Assembly (NCBI GenBank): GCA_025924845.1
Contig: JAICHN010000094.1
Span: forward strand, 1 to 13,578
Reading direction: 5' to 3'
DNA: 13,578 nt
From: Chloroflexota bacterium
GTDB lineage: Bacteria > Chloroflexota > UBA5177 > JANWHV01
Shown: positions 6,762 to 13,410 of the stretch, one piece after another
Numbering within the stretch: position 1 is the stretch's first letter
How the letters are laid out: every line of letters starts with the position of its first letter
Program-made: the position numbers and the translations under genes
The notes under the pieces: generated by a model
Database searches by the model: none
What the model was told of the DNA's origin: nothing
The model's input: the letters and a program-made list of their open reading frames with translations, nothing else

Positions 6762-7319
6762 ATGACCCAAGAGTTGCTCGACGACGGCGAACGCCGCATG
6801 CGGAAAGCCATAGAAGCCCTGATTCACGACATGACGACAGTGCGCACCGGTCGTGCCTCACCGGCCTTGCTCGAGGGTGTTACCGTCGACTACTACGGGA
6901 CGCCTACCCCGCTCAATCAGTTGGCATCGATCAACGCGGCGGATGCGCGGTCGTTGGTCATTACGCCTTACGATCGTTCGGCGGTCAACGAGGTTGATAA
7001 GGCAATTCGGAAGGCCGACCTCGGCTTCAATCCCACTAACGACGGCACAATGCTGCGGGTAGTCGTACCCCCCCTCACCGAGGACCGACGGCGCGAAATG
7101 GTCAAGGTGCTTCATAAGAAGCTGGAAGAGCACAAGATCGCCGTGCGGAACGTGCGCCGCGAGGTGCATGACCGGCTGAAGGCCCTCGAGAAAGATAAGA
7201 GCGCCACCGCCGACGAGGTGAGGCGGGCCGGTGAGCGCTTGCAAAAGCTCACCGACCGTAGTATCCAGGAGATGGACGACCTGGGTAGCGCCAAAGAGGC
7301 CGAAGTCCTCGCCGTTTGA
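6762..7319 (+). CDS. frr: Ribosome recycling factor
   Basis: RRF splits the post-termination ribosome together with EF-G. The protein has the standard 185 residues. The three-helix-bundle domain I is formed by the N- and C-terminal segments, and the small beta domain II lies at about 30-105. Motifs are LRTGRASP-like VRTGRASPALLEG (27-39), YYGTPTPLNQLASI (44-57), the NDGTMLRVVVPPLTEDRR segment, and the conserved arginine motif VRNVRRE (128-134), in which R132 matches the functionally essential R132 of E. coli. A strong Shine-Dalgarno GGAGGAG (6748-6754) stands 7 bases before the ATG. The 30-base gap after pyrH and the 20-base gap before cdsA show one transcription unit. No uppS follows, although it usually sits here. 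Confidence 0.97.
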   Translation: MTQELLDDGERRMRKAIEALIHDMTTVRTGRASPALLEGVTVDYYGTPTPLNQLASINAADARSLVITPYDRSAVNEVDKAIRKADLGFNPTNDGTMLRVVVPPLTEDRRREMVKVLHKKLEEHKIAVRNVRREVHDRLKALEKDKSATADEVRRAGERLQKLTDRSIQEMDDLGSAKEAEVLAV

Positions 7320-7339
7320 GCGGCAAGTCGTAAGCTAGG

Positions 7340-8146
7340 ATGAAGGCGCGAATTCTCAGCGCACTTGTCCTGGCGCCCGTCATGATCGCGCTGGTCCTCC
7401 TGGGGGGAGTGTGGTATTTGGCGGGAATCGCCGTCGCTTGCGCTATCGGCGTATGGGAGGCTTTCCCTCTGCTGGCGCGGGTGGGCGAGGCTCCCTGTGC
7501 CTCCTGGTGGCGATACGGCGCGGCCTGCGCGGGAGCCGGCATGCTGATTGGCGTGCAACTCGGATTCGATCATCCTCATGCCGTACAGGTCGTCTGGGCC
7601 GGCGCGCTTATGGTGGGCCTGTTGCTGTTGCTCACCGGCGGGCAACCGGCCAAGCATTTCATGCACTGGGCGGCGGCGGCTGCCTCGGTACTGTACGTCG
7701 CGGGCTTGGGCTCACACTTTCTGCTCCTTCGGGAGACACACCAGGGTTTGGCCTGGACAGTTCTGGCCTGCGCCGTCACCTGGAGCACGGATATTGGGGC
7801 CTTCTTTGTGGGGCGCCGTTGGGGCAAGACCGCGTTCTTTGCATCGATAAGCCCCAAGAAGACACGCGAGGGCGCGGCAGGCGGCCTCCTGGCCGGGACA
7901 GTAGCCGCGGTCGCGGCCGTCACGGCGGGCGGCTTAGATGTCCCCGCTATAGCGGCGCCGCTGATCGGACTCAGCGTGAGTGCGATTGCTCAAGCGGGCG
8001 ACCTTGTGGAGTCGCTGCTCAAGCGCGAGGCGGGCGTCAAGGACTCCGGGACGATCATCCCCGGCCATGGCGGAGCGCTGGACCGCATTGACAGCCTGTT
8101 ATTCGCGGTCACCCTGACTTTCTACTGGAGGCTGCTCTTCCCATGA
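7340..8146 (+). CDS. cdsA: Phosphatidate cytidylyltransferase (CDP-diacylglycerol synthase)
   Basis: An integral membrane enzyme joining CTP and phosphatidic acid to CDP-diacylglycerol, the branch point for phospholipids such as phosphatidylglycerol. The protein has 268 residues and seven or eight hydrophobic helices, beginning directly after MKARILSALVLAPVM. The family signature lies near the C-terminus, from S225 to D251 (SLLKREAGVKDSG, then PGHGGALDRID), with Ala where most members have a larger aliphatic residue after HGG. Also seen are DIGAFFVGRRWGK (141-153) and SPKKTREG (161-168). The N-terminus is family-typical, so the start at 7340 is sound. Yet only a weak AGG touches the ATG and there is no spaced Shine-Dalgarno, so translation may depend on coupling to frr 20 bases upstream. 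The stop overlaps dxr by ATGA. Confidence 0.94.
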   Translation: MKARILSALVLAPVMIALVLLGGVWYLAGIAVACAIGVWEAFPLLARVGEAPCASWWRYGAACAGAGMLIGVQLGFDHPHAVQVVWAGALMVGLLLLLTGGQPAKHFMHWAAAAASVLYVAGLGSHFLLLRETHQGLAWTVLACAVTWSTDIGAFFVGRRWGKTAFFASISPKKTREGAAGGLLAGTVAAVAAVTAGGLDVPAIAAPLIGLSVSAIAQAGDLVESLLKREAGVKDSGTIIPGHGGALDRIDSLLFAVTLTFYWRLLFP

Positions 8147-9285
8147 AGCGCATTGTTATTCTCGGCAGCACGGGATCGATCGGGGAGCAGACCCTTGATG
8201 TGGTCCGCCGGTTCCCGGATCGCCTTGAAGTACTGGGCATCGCGGGTCGGCGGGTGGAGCGCCTGATCGAACAGGCAAAAGAGTTCGCGCCCCGCTATGC
8301 GGTCCTGGGCGAGGCTCCCTCGGTCCCACCCGTATTTCCCGCCGGCGTTTCCGTTGAGCAGGGCGCGGACGCCATGGAGCACCTGGCCGCGCATCCCGAT
8401 GCGGACCTGGTGGTGGTGGCTACGGTGGGCAGGGTCGGTCTCGCCGCCACCATGGCGGCGCTCCGCGCGGGGAAACGAGTGGGGCTGGCCAACAAGGAAG
8501 TGTTGGTTATGGCGGGTGAACTGGTTACCACCCTTGCCGCCGAACACCAGGGCGCGCTGATCCCGATCGACAGCGAGCATAGCGCGCTTTGGCAGTGCCT
8601 GGTTGGGGAGGAGCCGGCGGCGATCCACCGGCTGGTACTGACTGCTTCGGGTGGGGCGCTCCGCCGGCGACCCACTGAGTCCTTGCACCTGGTGACCCCC
8701 GAGGAAGCGCTGCGCCATCCCACCTGGAAAATGGGCCCCAAAGTGACCATAGATTCGGCCACGTTGATGAATAAGGGCCTTGAGGTTATAGAGGCGCGCT
8801 GGTTATTTGGCGTTACCTACGACCGGATCAGTGTGGTCATGCACCCCACCAGTGTCGTCCACTCGCTCGTGCAATTCGTCGACGGCTCGGTGAAAGCGCA
8901 GCTTGGTGCCACTGACATGCGTCTGCCGATCCAATATGCGCTGAGCTATCCCGAGCGTTGGGAGCGCTCCGAGTTCCAAGTAGACATAACTAAACTGGGT
9001 GACCTCTCCTTTGCCGAACCCGACTGGGGCAGGTATCCGTGTTTGCGCCTGGCCATTGAAGCGGGCCAGCTCGGCGGCACGTATCCGGCGACACTGAGCG
9101 GAGCCGACGAGGTCGCAGTCGACCTTTTTATGACCGGAGCCATTCCCTTTACGGCTATCGCCGAACTGGTGGAGAGCGTATTGCACGACCATAGATCGGA
9201 AGGGCACCCTGACCTCGCCGCCATACTGCACGCGGATGAGCAGGCACGGCGGCGTTGCGCCTCCCTCGCCGACGGGTACAGCTAG
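8143..9285 (+). CDS. dxr: 1-deoxy-D-xylulose 5-phosphate reductoisomerase
   Basis: Dxr (IspC) converts DXP to 2-C-methyl-D-erythritol 4-phosphate with NADPH and a divalent metal, the committed step of the MEP isoprenoid pathway; it is the target of fosmidomycin. The 380 residues are full length. Seen are the NADPH-binding GSTGSIG (8-14), NKE (117-119), metal ligands D143 and E145 in IDSEHSA and E214 in MNKGLEVIEA, the flap motif HPTWKMGPK (192-200), HPTSVVHSLV, and DMRLPIQYAL. The substrate loop reads TASGGALR where E. coli has TGSGGPFR. The C-terminal four-helix region has SGADEVAV for the common NAANEVAV. The start overlaps the cdsA stop (ATGA, 8143-8146), so the pair is translationally coupled. 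Presence of dxr implies the MEP route rather than mevalonate, if the other genes exist elsewhere. Confidence 0.97.
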   Translation: MKRIVILGSTGSIGEQTLDVVRRFPDRLEVLGIAGRRVERLIEQAKEFAPRYAVLGEAPSVPPVFPAGVSVEQGADAMEHLAAHPDADLVVVATVGRVGLAATMAALRAGKRVGLANKEVLVMAGELVTTLAAEHQGALIPIDSEHSALWQCLVGEEPAAIHRLVLTASGGALRRRPTESLHLVTPEEALRHPTWKMGPKVTIDSATLMNKGLEVIEARWLFGVTYDRISVVMHPTSVVHSLVQFVDGSVKAQLGATDMRLPIQYALSYPERWERSEFQVDITKLGDLSFAEPDWGRYPCLRLAIEAGQLGGTYPATLSGADEVAVDLFMTGAIPFTAIAELVESVLHDHRSEGHPDLAAILHADEQARRRCASLADGYS

Positions 9286-9291
9286 AGGGTT

Positions 9292-9319
9292 GGTTGCGCG
9301 GCGGCCATTCGCGACAACC
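9292..9319 (+). terminator. Hairpin after dxr, possible terminator
   Basis: GGTTGCGCG (9292-9300) pairs with CGCGACAACC (9310-9319), giving nine pairs with one bulged A and a 9-base loop, starting 6 bases after the dxr stop. No T-run follows. It may end the rpsB-dxr unit partly, be Rho-dependent, or stabilise the 3' end. Confidence 0.4.
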
Positions 9320-9350
9320 GGCCCGCGCTACGACTCCTATTCTTCTCCAC

Positions 9351-9359
9351 TGGTATGCT
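9351..9359 (+). promoter_or_regulatory. Possible extended -10 promoter for rseP
   Basis: TGG followed by TATGCT (9354-9359) forms an extended -10 element 47 bases before the rseP ATG. There is no recognisable -35 at 16-18 bases. The preceding hairpin and the 121-base gap, unlike the tight spacing upstream, fit a separate promoter. Confidence 0.3.
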
Positions 9360-9406
9360 CAACACGGCAACCCTCGCCGTTAAACACGCAGACATAGGAC
9401 ACGCAC

Positions 9407-10441
9407 ATGTACGCCCTGGTATCGGTTGTCTCATTCGTGGTGCTCTTAATGGTCCTGGTGGGCATCCACGAGTGTGGCCACTTCTTGAGCGCGCGCGCCT
9501 TCGGCATCACGGTTAGCGAATTCGGCTTCGGCTTTCCCCCCCGCTTATGGGGCCGCCGCCGCGGCGAAACCGTCTATAGCATCAACGCCATTCCGCTGGG
9601 CGGCTTCGTGCGCATGGAAGGTGAAAACGGCGACAGTGAGAGTCCGACCAGCTTCGGTGCCAAGCGCGCCTGGCAGCGTGCCGTGGTGCTTGGCGCGGGG
9701 GCGGCGATGAATCTGGTAGGCGCCCTGGTGCTCTTTTTCCTGGTCTATACAATCGCTCCGGTACCTCAGGATGTACCGATTGTAGCCATGGTGCAGCCCC
9801 ACTCTCCAGCCGCCGCCACGCTTAAGTTGGGCGATAGGATCGAGGCTGTTAACGGAGTTGAGGTAGATTCGCAAACCGCTGCCGAGGAGCAGATTGCCTG
9901 CTCGCTTGGCAAGCCTACCGTGCTAACTATCGACCGGGCCGGTCACACTCTCGAACGCACCGTGGTGCCCCGCGTCCATCCCGGCCCCAATCAAGGTCAT
10001 GTCGGCTTTCTGGGCAGCATTGTCTGGACCGGCACCGATGGTTGGAGCGCCCTGAAGAATAGCCTTGGCCAACCAGGCCAATTCGTCCGCTCGGTCTGGC
10101 GTCAGATCACTGTACATCGGTGCAACGCGTTGGATGTTACCGGGCCGCTCGGTATTGCGCGGGTGACGGGCAGTGCCGCCAACGCCGTGCCCGAGCTTGG
10201 CGCGGGCCCGGTGCTCTACATCACCGCGCTGGTCAGTCTCAATCTGGCGATTGTCAATCTACTGCCCATTCCGGCGCTGGATGGGGGCCGCTTGTTGTTC
10301 GTGCTGATCGGTGTGGTCCGCAGGAAGCGGGTCAGTCCGCTGCGCGAGGGGATGGCCCATGTGATCGGCATGGCCCTCCTGCTCACCTTGGTTCTGATTG
10401 TCAGCGCTCATGACGTGGGCCAGTGGTTGAGCGGCAGTTGA
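9407..10441 (+). CDS. rseP: Site-2 protease RseP, intramembrane zinc metalloprotease (single PDZ)
   Basis: An S2P-type protease that cuts membrane-spanning segments, typically anti-sigma factors already trimmed by a site-1 protease, and leftover signal peptides. The zinc site is HECGH (21-25) at the end of the first helix, with the third ligand Asp292 in NLLPIPALDGGR (284-295). Hydrophobic segments lie at about 3-20, 93-115, 268-289 and 315-335. One PDZ domain occupies about 121-190 (KLGDRIEAVNGVEV). IPLGGFVRMEGE (62-73) and TGPLGIARV are further family motifs. The 344 residues fit single-PDZ homologues; E. coli RseP has two PDZ domains and 450 residues. The common HEFGH is HECGH here, leaving zinc ligands intact. 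AGG lies 8 bases before the ATG. No anti-sigma factor gene is visible, so the substrate is unknown. Confidence 0.93.
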   Translation: MYALVSVVSFVVLLMVLVGIHECGHFLSARAFGITVSEFGFGFPPRLWGRRRGETVYSINAIPLGGFVRMEGENGDSESPTSFGAKRAWQRAVVLGAGAAMNLVGALVLFFLVYTIAPVPQDVPIVAMVQPHSPAAATLKLGDRIEAVNGVEVDSQTAAEEQIACSLGKPTVLTIDRAGHTLERTVVPRVHPGPNQGHVGFLGSIVWTGTDGWSALKNSLGQPGQFVRSVWRQITVHRCNALDVTGPLGIARVTGSAANAVPELGAGPVLYITALVSLNLAIVNLLPIPALDGGRLLFVLIGVVRRKRVSPLREGMAHVIGMALLLTLVLIVSAHDVGQWLSGS

Positions 10442-10461
10442 CCCGCAGGCGTACTGGCGGG
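10442..10461 (+). terminator. Hairpin directly after rseP
   Basis: CCCGCAG (10442-10448) pairs with CTGGCGGG (10454-10461) through seven pairs with one bulged G and a 5-base loop, starting at the base after the rseP stop. There is no T-run downstream, so a terminator function is uncertain. Confidence 0.35.
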
Positions 10462-10565
10462 AACAGTGAATTAGATGGGAGAGCGTGCCAAACCGCAGCT
10501 AATCCGGCGGTCGGCGCCGCGCGATAGATCTGGGGCGAAGCCTGGATCGGAAAAGGAGGAAGGAG

Positions 10566-11372
10566 ATGCTGATTAGACGCGAGGGCGGCGACCTGGTAGT
10601 CGTCCGCCAGACCGATCATATGGCGCAGGTCGCCCGTATGGCTGAACGTTGGGGCAACGAACGATTTCCAGCCCCGGAACACCGGGAGGAGACGATTCGC
10701 GCGGCGGCGCTCCACGACAATGGCTGGCGGGTCTGGGAGGACCACCCCACGCTGGTCGCCGAAACGGGCCGGCCGCGTAACCTGGGTGAGATCGAACGGC
10801 CGGTTCATGCGGCGTTTTATCGCCGGGGCGTTCGGAACACGGTCGCCATCGACCCGTATACTGGCCTTCTGGTCAGCATGCATGCTGCCGTCCTCTATGC
10901 CGGCGTCGATGGTTGGAACGCTGAAACACTGGCGCCTCCGGTTCCAACGGAGGCGAGCGAGGTCGAGCGTGCTTTCATAATGGAGCAGGCGGCCTTACAA
11001 CAACGGCTACGGTCGGAGTTAGCGGAAAGTCCTCGGTATGCGGGATCCGTTGCCGCGGCCACGCTGTGGCCCGCGTACCTGCGTCTTCGGGCATGGGACC
11101 GCCTTTCCCTCTACTTCATCTTTTTCGGAATGGGCGCTGGGATGCTCGACCATGTCCCGACCCTCCAGGGTGAAACCACAATCAACCTCAAGCAAACGGG
11201 TCCCTACACCGCATCTGCCTCTCCCTGGCCGTTTGACCAGCCTTCCGTCGTGCTCCCCGTGGTGGCTTCACGCGTGCCAGACCGCCCCTATGCGAGCGGC
11301 GATGAATTTCTAGCCGTCCTGCTCGCGGCCCACCCGGAGGTGGCGGAATTCACGGTGGCCGGCGGCGACTGA
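10566..11372 (+). CDS. DUF3891 family protein
   Basis: No function is established for this family. The 268 residues fit DUF3891 (Pfam PF13030) in length and landmarks: an N-terminal histidine (TDHMAQVARMAERWG, H18), AALHDNGWRVWEDHP with H50-D51, the TGRPRNLGEI stretch, and GLLVSMHAAVLY with H106. The spacing H...HD...H resembles a metal-binding HD-type helical domain, which would suggest a hydrolase or phosphatase; that is my inference. No signal peptide or membrane span is evident, so it is probably cytosolic. The start is firm: AAGGAGG (10553-10559) sits 6 bases before the ATG, with a second GGAG nearby. The 124-base gap after rseP contains a hairpin and a GC-rich region able to fold (ATCCGGC at 10502-10508 with the arm at 10540-10547). 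It is probably transcribed apart from rseP. Confidence 0.72.
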   Translation: MLIRREGGDLVVVRQTDHMAQVARMAERWGNERFPAPEHREETIRAAALHDNGWRVWEDHPTLVAETGRPRNLGEIERPVHAAFYRRGVRNTVAIDPYTGLLVSMHAAVLYAGVDGWNAETLAPPVPTEASEVERAFIMEQAALQQRLRSELAESPRYAGSVAAATLWPAYLRLRAWDRLSLYFIFFGMGAGMLDHVPTLQGETTINLKQTGPYTASASPWPFDQPSVVLPVVASRVPDRPYASGDEFLAVLLAAHPEVAEFTVAGGD

Positions 11373-11494
11373 GGACTGCGGACCTCCTCCCTTTGGCCGA
11401 TGCTGCCTTGCCCGGATGCGCGCACACTCAGAATATAGGCCTGCCGGAACGAATGGCTGTCCGGTGGACCGCGCAAGGAGAGGTGAAATACATC

Positions 11495-11833
11495 ATGAAC
11501 GACTCAATTGCGGCCGTCTTCCCGGATCGGGAAACGGCCGATCACGCCCTTCGGCAACTGCAAGACGCCGGATTCGCACCACGCCGCACCAACGCGGAAG
11601 ACTTTGAGCGGCCGGAATACTACCTCCACCAGATGCCCCAGGGCGCAACCTTGATCAGCGTTGAGGCCGGGGCCCGCGCCGCGGAGGCGCAAGCAATCCT
11701 CGATCGCCTTGGCGGAACCAATGTGGGCTCGGTTGCCTCTGGGAACGTTCCCCTGCCGACAGCGTTAACCGGCGAGAAGGTCGACCCCCACGCCGCGGTG
11801 GAGGAACGCGAAACGCTTGAACGGAAGGTTTAA
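11495..11833 (+). CDS. Small YflT-like (general stress protein 17M-type) protein
   Basis: A 112-residue soluble protein whose first 80 residues look like the YflT / general stress protein 17M domain (Pfam PF11181). These proteins have a beta strand with an Asp-Arg pair (IAAVFPDRETAD), a helix ending in QDAGF, and a later strand of the GATLISVEA type followed by a helix (EAQAILDRLGG). Members are often stress-induced but have no known biochemical activity. I chose the ATG at 11495 because the domain begins there and AGGTGA (11481-11486) lies 8 bases upstream; the frame stays open to 11393, but that part is not domain-like. The tail (about 85-112) is charged and likely disordered. A 122-base gap separates it from the DUF3891 gene, so whether they share a transcript is unclear. 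Family assignment is by pattern only. Confidence 0.6.
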   Translation: MNDSIAAVFPDRETADHALRQLQDAGFAPRRTNAEDFERPEYYLHQMPQGATLISVEAGARAAEAQAILDRLGGTNVGSVASGNVPLPTALTGEKVDPHAAVEERETLERKV

Positions 11834-11944
11834 GTTCCTGGAATCCGTTGCGACGACATCTCGCAAGCGCTCCTTATAGTTGACAGCTGAACATCGGCCA
11901 TCTTGTCTCGGCCCGCGTTGGCTCGCTTCCCCGGCTGGCGCCGT

Positions 11945-11968
11945 CGCGCACCGCGCGCGCGGTGCGCG
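11945..11968. repeat. Perfect 24-bp GC palindrome
   Basis: The left half CGCGCACCGCGC is the exact reverse complement of the right half. As RNA it gives a 10-bp stem (11945-11954 with 11959-11968) and a 4-base GCGC loop, which is very stable. No T-run follows, so it is not a classical terminator on the + strand. It could be a Rho-independent-like stop without U-tract, an operator for a dimeric regulator, or a boundary element. The symmetry is certain; the function is not. Confidence 0.6.
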
Positions 11969-12042
11969 CCGATCTGACCGGAAGATAACCTCGGCGGATG
12001 GGCTGTCCGCGACAATTCTCCCTGGGCTGCTCGGGCACGTCG

Positions 12043-12048
12043 TATACT
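12043..12048 (+). promoter_or_regulatory. Possible -10 element for the GH4 gene
   Basis: TATACT matches the -10 consensus at 5 of 6 positions and lies 60 bases before the ATG in an otherwise GC-rich region. No -35 match is found 16-18 bases upstream, which would fit activator-dependent expression of a sugar-use gene, but this is weak evidence. Confidence 0.25.
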
Positions 12049-12108
12049 TCCCGTTGCGGGTTGTAAATAACGACGGCTCTTTACGCGGAGTGGGAGAAGG
12101 AAAAGGTA

Positions 12109-13410
12109 ATGCCCAAGATTACCCTTATCGGCGCCGGCAGCGCCGTGTTTGCTCGCCAGGTCATTACCGACATCCTCCACATCGAGGGCATGGAAACGGG
12201 TACCTTCGCCCTGGTCGATATTGACGCTCAACGCCTGGAGCTGGCCCAGCGCATCGCCGAACGAATTATTGGTCTCACCGACCGGCATTGGAACGTCGTG
12301 GCCTCAACCTCACGGTGCGACGTCCTGGCTGGAAGTGACGTGATCGTGAACAGCATTGAGGTAGCCGGCCTCGCCAACGTACGCCACGACTTTGAGATCC
12401 CCCTCAAGTACGGTATCGATCAGTGTATAGGCGATACCATTGGACCAGGCGGCATCTTCAAGGCGCTCCGAACCGGTCCGGTCTGGCTGGATGTGCTGCG
12501 CGACGCCGAACGGCTCTGCCCGCGCGCCTGGGTGCTCAACTTTACCAACCCAATGTCCATTTTGACGCTGACCGCGTTACGCGGTTCCACCATGAGCACG
12601 GTGGGTCTGTGCCACAGCGTGCAAGCCACGTCGAAGCGTCTGGCGGACTATCTGCAGGTGCCCTATGCGGATCTCGAGTGGCGTTGCGCGGGCATTAACC
12701 ACAATGCATGGTTTACTGAAATGCGAGTCAGCGGTGAGGATATGTATCCGCGTCTGCTCAAGCGGGCCGAGATCGCCGAGGTCTATGAGCGTGATCCGGT
12801 GCGCTTCGAGATGATGCGGCATTTCGGCGCCTTTGTTACCGAGAGTAGCGGCCACTTTTCGGAGTACGTGCCCTATTTCCGCAAGCGTCCCGAGTTGATT
12901 GAGCGGTATTGTCGACCTGGTTATGTTGGGGAGACCGGATACTATGCCAACAATTGGCCGGCTTGGCGGGCGAGAAACGACACTCAAATCACCGAGATGC
13001 TCGAAGGCAGGCGAGAGATTCCTCTAGCGCGCAGCCATGAATATGCCGCCGACATCGTGGAAGCACTGCTCTTGGGTCGGCCCGCGGTGATCCACGGGAA
13101 CGTGCGAAATACCGGGTTGATCGACAATTTGCCGGATGGCTGCGTCGAGGTGGCCTGCCTGGTGGATCGCAACGGCGTACAGCCCTGCCACTTCGGCCCA
13201 CTACCCGAGCAACTCGCCGCGCTCAACCGCAGCCATATGGCCGTGCATATGCTGATGGCCGACGCGCTGCTCTCCAGGGATAAGCAAGCCGCGCGCTATG
13301 CGTTGCTCCTTGACCCGCTCACTGCCGCGGTCTGCTCGCCGGCGGAAATAAATGCACTATTTGACGAGATGTGGGAGGCAGAGCAGGCGTGCCTGGAACC
13401 GTTTTCTTAG
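12109..13410 (+). CDS. melA: Family 4 glycoside hydrolase, MelA-type (probable alpha-galactosidase)
   Basis: GH4 enzymes cleave glycosides by an NAD+- and Mn2+-dependent oxidation-elimination route. The 433 residues fit MelA (about 430-450). Seen are the Rossmann loop GAGSAVFARQ (8-17), the acidic turn VDID (36-39), IGPGGIF (111-117), NFTNPMSI (144-151), the metal-binding GLCHSVQ (166-172, Cys168 and His169) and GINHNAWF (195-202, His198). The CHS motif is that of MelA-type alpha-galactosidases, while 6-phospho-glucosidases of GH4 have CNVP- or CDMP-like motifs. Alpha-glucosidase or alpha-galacturonidase activity cannot be excluded. GGAGAAGG (12093-12100) stands 8 bases before the ATG. No signal peptide is present, so the enzyme is cytosolic and needs an importer; no transporter or regulator gene is visible in the window. 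It is separated from its neighbours by a 275-base gap. Confidence 0.9.
   Translation: MPKITLIGAGSAVFARQVITDILHIEGMETGTFALVDIDAQRLELAQRIAERIIGLTDRHWNVVASTSRCDVLAGSDVIVNSIEVAGLANVRHDFEIPLKYGIDQCIGDTIGPGGIFKALRTGPVWLDVLRDAERLCPRAWVLNFTNPMSILTLTALRGSTMSTVGLCHSVQATSKRLADYLQVPYADLEWRCAGINHNAWFTEMRVSGEDMYPRLLKRAEIAEVYERDPVRFEMMRHFGAFVTESSGHFSEYVPYFRKRPELIERYCRPGYVGETGYYANNWPAWRARNDTQITEMLEGRREIPLARSHEYAADIVEALLLGRPAVIHGNVRNTGLIDNLPDGCVEVACLVDRNGVQPCHFGPLPEQLAALNRSHMAVHMLMADALLSRDKQAARYALLLDPLTAAVCSPAEINALFDEMWEAEQACLEPFS

Larger units (their letters stand above)
11834..12108 (+). other. Non-coding region upstream of the glycosidase gene
   Basis: I see no credible gene in these 275 bases. They hold a weak 5-bp hairpin (TTGCG 11848-11852 with CGCAA 11862-11866), a perfect consensus -35 hexamer TTGACA (11880-11885) without a good -10 at the right distance, a -10-like TATAGT just upstream of it (11875-11880), the 24-bp palindrome, and a second -10-like TATACT near the gene. 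The region probably carries the end of one unit and the control region of the next. Confidence 0.5.

Noticed and set aside
11393..11494. 34-residue extension of the YflT-like protein
   Set aside because: It has no domain similarity, and a good Shine-Dalgarno precedes the ATG at 11495.
11880..11885. Perfect TTGACA as a promoter
   Set aside because: No acceptable -10 hexamer lies 16-18 bases downstream (the site reads TTGTCT), so it is not called as a promoter by itself.
11880..12224. Frame from TTG 11880 running into the GH4 gene
   Set aside because: No ribosome site, composition like translated palindrome DNA, and it overlaps the firm start of the GH4 gene.
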